From Clostridiales bacterium (GTDB taxonomy: Bacteria; Bacillota; Clostridia; Lachnospirales; Lachnospiraceae): a stretch of 7,554 nucleotides of DNA. The position numbers and the translations under genes are program-made. Of this stretch, positions 5,149 through 7,554 are shown in pieces. The stretch lies in NCBI GenBank assembly GCA_015655565.1, contig JAATEU010000485.1, positions 1 through 7,554 of the forward strand, written 5' to 3'. The notes under the pieces were generated by a model. The model did not search any database and was not told the origin of the DNA. It saw only the letters and a list, made by a program, of their open reading frames with translations. How positions within the stretch are numbered: the stretch's first letter is position 1; every line of letters starts with the position of its first letter.

Positions 5149-7065
5149 ATGAAAGGGAAAGAATTTCAGGTACTTAACTATCTAAAAAACCAGACCACCT
5201 GGAGTACCGCTGCCAATATAGCAGGCAGCTTAAGTTTTTCAATCCGCAGTGTTAAAACCTATATATCAAATATTAATACGGATTACCCGGATCTTATCCT
5301 ATCCTCCAGGGAAGGTTTTTTAATACAGGATAAAGAACGCCTTTCCCCGATCTTACATGCTAAAACCCGCCAGATACCACAATCTGCGGAAAGCAGGCAG
5401 GCTTACATACTAAAAGTACTGTTGCTGCAGAAACAGACTAAAAACCTGGATGAATTGGCGGAGGAGCTTTGTATCTCCCCCATTACCCTGACGAATGAAA
5501 TATCAAAAATCAAAGCGGAACTGATTCATTTTGATCTGGTCTTCAAAACAAAGAATAATTATGCTTATATCGACGGATTAGAAAAAAATAAGAAAAAGAT
5601 GATCTCCCATCTTATCTATAATGAAACCAAAGACAACTTCAGCAGTTTAGACCTGATTCAAACCTATCTTCCAGATTTTGATTTAAAAATTATAAAACAT
5701 GTAGTAACTGACCGGTTATTGTCAAATCACTATTTTATTAATGATTTCTCATTAACCAATTTTATTTTGCATATAGGAATAATTATGGAACGTTCCCTGG
5801 AAAACCCTGACCGCAGTGAGCATCCGGATTCCTCAAATACTGTCTGCACCGTTTCACCGGTTACAAAGCTCTTAAAAGAAATCTGCGAAAATCTGGAAAA
5901 GTATTTTTCAGTTCAGTTTGCGGACAGTGAACTCCATAATCTGGCGCTGCTTCTAAGAACCAGCATCGTCCATGAAAATATCAGTCAGCTGGAGCCTTCC
6001 CGGCTTAACGAAATTGCAGGCCCCCAGATATGCAAACTGATGGAAGTCATCCAAAAAAAGGTAAGAGATGTCTTTTACATTAATTTAAATAACCATGATT
6101 TCTTAATCCGTTTTTCCCTGCATCTTAACAATATGCTGATACGTCTGGAAAACAATATTAACTTAAGGAACCCGCAGCTCTTATCCATAAAGAATACCTA
6201 TCCGTATATTTATGATGTTTCCGTATTTATTGCCAATATTATTACAAAAGAGAAAGGTTATATATTAACGGAGGATGAAATTGCCTATATCTCCTTACAC
6301 ATCGGGGTTTTAATTGAAGAGCAAAAAGCGCTCAAAAATAAAGTAAAGGTACTTATCCTGTGTCCCCAATATTATTCCACCCACTTAAGGTTAATTAAAA
6401 AAATCTACACGGTTTTTGAGGATAGTATTCTTCTCTCCGGCGTTATTACATCTCCCGATGAATTAAGCAATTTCAATGATTATGACTTTATCATATCTAC
6501 AATACCGGTAAATGCCTGCCTTACTGTCCCTGTGATCCGGATTTTCAATTATTTTGATAATAAAGATATCAGCAGAATAGTAAAAGTAATCGAAGAAATT
6601 AAAAAAGCAAGAGTAAAGATGGTTTTAGAGAATAAACTTAAATATATTTTTAAAAAGGAGCTGTATTTCTATAATCCCGGCTTTACAAATCAGTCAGATG
6701 CCATTGATTGCCTGTCAGATGCTTTATATAAAGCCGGTTATGTGGACATATCTTTTCGGGATAAACTTTATGAAAGGGAAAAAATCAGCTCCAGTGCTTA
6801 CACAAATATAGCAATGCCCCATCCCATTGAAATGAGTTCTTTTACAACTGCCATTGCCGTATCCATACACCCAACGGCAATTGACTGGAGCCGGACTAAA
6901 ATAAACGTTGTTTTTATGCTTGCCATAAAGGAAGAAGACCGGATTTTATTCCGGGATATTTTTGATTTTGTAACAGAAATCATATTAAATCTTAAAAATT
7001 TCCAAACACTATTAAATACCAAAACTTACGATGAGTTTATAGACCTGTTAATATCATCCGTATAA
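5149..7065 (+). CDS. LicR-type PTS-controlled transcriptional activator (BglG family: HTH-PRD-PRD-IIB-IIA)
   Basis: This 638-residue cytosolic DNA-binding regulator is expected to activate the divergent PTS operon when its sugar is available and HPr can phosphorylate it. Domains in order are an HTH at about 5-45, a second Mga/HTH at about 85-150, PRD1 about 172-277, PRD2 about 290-396, a IIB-like domain about 399-486 and a fructose/mannitol-type IIA domain about 494-638. Visible phosphorylation sites are His208 (PRD1), His325 and His384 (PRD2), Cys405 in LILCPQ (IIB-like) and His558 in AMPHP (IIA). The second PRD1 histidine seems to be replaced by Leu269. Length and order match B. subtilis LicR (about 641 residues) and also MtlR/ManR; divergence from a lactose/cellobiose-family PTS favours a LicR-like role. 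GAAAGGGG precedes the ATG by eight bases. The broken gene at 7081 follows after 15 bases. Confidence 0.93.
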   Translation: MKGKEFQVLNYLKNQTTWSTAANIAGSLSFSIRSVKTYISNINTDYPDLILSSREGFLIQDKERLSPILHAKTRQIPQSAESRQAYILKVLLLQKQTKNLDELAEELCISPITLTNEISKIKAELIHFDLVFKTKNNYAYIDGLEKNKKKMISHLIYNETKDNFSSLDLIQTYLPDFDLKIIKHVVTDRLLSNHYFINDFSLTNFILHIGIIMERSLENPDRSEHPDSSNTVCTVSPVTKLLKEICENLEKYFSVQFADSELHNLALLLRTSIVHENISQLEPSRLNEIAGPQICKLMEVIQKKVRDVFYINLNNHDFLIRFSLHLNNMLIRLENNINLRNPQLLSIKNTYPYIYDVSVFIANIITKEKGYILTEDEIAYISLHIGVLIEEQKALKNKVKVLILCPQYYSTHLRLIKKIYTVFEDSILLSGVITSPDELSNFNDYDFIISTIPVNACLTVPVIRIFNYFDNKDISRIVKVIEEIKKARVKMVLENKLKYIFKKELYFYNPGFTNQSDAIDCLSDALYKAGYVDISFRDKLYEREKISSSAYTNIAMPHPIEMSSFTTAIAVSIHPTAIDWSRTKINVVFMLAIKEEDRILFRDIFDFVTEIILNLKNFQTLLNTKTYDEFIDLLISSV

Positions 7066-7080
7066 TTTGGGAGGAATTTC

Positions 7081-7433
7081 ATGAATGCAAAAAATGCTTC
7101 TTACATAAAACAATTCATAGCCTTTTTCACTGACTGGTATGTCTCTTTGTCGTGTCTTTGGAGGATTTAAACTTGCCTTTTGCCTGGATTGGTGGTATGC
7201 TGGCATTAACGGTTTATACCATATATTACTGCATTCTGCCGGTCAGAGAAGGACGAAACCGAAAGAAAGGGCAGACACCTTAGCAGTGCCAATATATATA
7301 TTATGTCATTAATCCAGACAATTCATATATAGTTCCTTATTTTCAATCCTTTTATTATACCGTTGTTTTAGTATCCCTCCTGATGCTCCATGATCTGTTA
7401 AGCAGGACGCGAATGGCAGAAGTAACACGATAA
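7081..7433 (+). pseudogene. Decayed small membrane-protein gene (frameshift plus internal stop)
   Basis: GGGAGG seven bases before an ATG at 7081 marks a real gene start, 15 bases after the regulator. The first frame gives 29 residues (starting MNAKNASYIKQF) and stops at 7168-7170. At about 7131-7150 the coding signal moves to another frame, which reads from 7140 through a hydrophobic segment (LPFAWIGGMLALTVYTIYY) and a basic tail to a TAG at 7281-7283. The same frame then continues open to TAA at 7431-7433 with another hydrophobic stretch (SFYYTVVLVSLLML). One single-base deletion or two-base insertion plus one stop would explain this. The product would be a membrane protein of roughly 117 residues; I do not recognise the family. 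Alternatives are two adjacent gene remnants joined by deletion, a short functional 29-residue peptide, or sequencing errors. Confidence 0.6.
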
Positions 7434-7483
7434 ACAGGGGTTGTTATTTATGGATAGCTGAAATGGAAAGGAATTTTTAAATA

Positions 7484-7554
7484 ATGAATAAAATACTATG
7501 CCTGGATTACGATATGACACTGTTTGATCATGGAACCGGCCGGATACCTGAAAG
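7484..7554 (+). CDS. HAD-superfamily hydrolase, N-terminal fragment (runs off window)
   Basis: The gene starts with ATG at 7484 and is cut by the window end after 23 codons. The opening strand KILCLDYDMTLFD carries the HAD motif I, DxDxT (Asp8, Asp10, Thr12). Asp8 would be the nucleophile and Asp10 the acid/base of a phosphohydrolase or phosphatase. The two-Asp pattern followed by a short loop suits Cof-type sugar- or nucleotide-phosphate phosphatases, but the deciding cap domain is outside the window. AAAGGA lies about 11 bases before the ATG, a slightly long spacing. It follows the broken gene on the same strand and may share its transcript. Confidence 0.75.
   Translation, partial: MNKILCLDYDMTLFDHGTGRIPE

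Overview
The window looks like a piece of a low-GC Firmicutes chromosome, most likely a gut-type Clostridia / Lachnospiraceae-like bacterium. This rests on AT-rich intergenic DNA, strong AGGAGG-type ribosome binding sites, a three-gene lactose/cellobiose-family PTS with a LicR-type regulator, and a clostridial flavin/iron-sulfur enoate reductase. The species assignment is inference; no 16S or other marker gene is present.

Layout. Positions 1-675 are intergenic, with one weak 36-codon reading frame and an unusually dense run of hairpins (422-638). A minus-strand gene at 676-2565 encodes a 629-residue Old-Yellow-Enzyme-type NADH:flavin oxidoreductase / 2-enoate reductase. Its upstream region (2566-2956) holds two adjacent direct copies of a structured repeat and a strong hairpin that probably ends the PTS operon. 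The minus-strand PTS operon follows, transcribed in the order IIA (4543-4854), IIB (4242-4550) and IIC (2957-4210). A 294-base divergent control region (4855-5148) separates it from the plus-strand regulator (5149-7065), which has HTH, two PRD domains, IIB-like and IIA-like domains. Just downstream on the plus strand lie the remains of a small membrane-protein gene broken by a frameshift and an internal stop (7081-7433). The first 23 codons of a HAD-family hydrolase (7484-7554) run off the window end.

How it works together. IIA (His75) and IIB (Cys8) relay phosphate from HPr to a sugar, probably a beta-linked disaccharide or aryl-glucoside, carried by IIC. The divergent regulator has its own PTS-phosphorylatable domains and is expected to switch the operon on when the sugar is present. 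No phospho-glycosidase is encoded in the window, so the sugar phosphate must be processed elsewhere. The enoate reductase lies downstream in the same direction, but a terminator-like hairpin and the repeat-containing leader separate it from the operon; a functional link is not established.

I do not see a clearly new multi-gene system. The most unusual signal is the tandem structured repeat at 2568-2816: both copies keep the same two pairings, with one compensatory base-pair change, directly in front of the reductase start.
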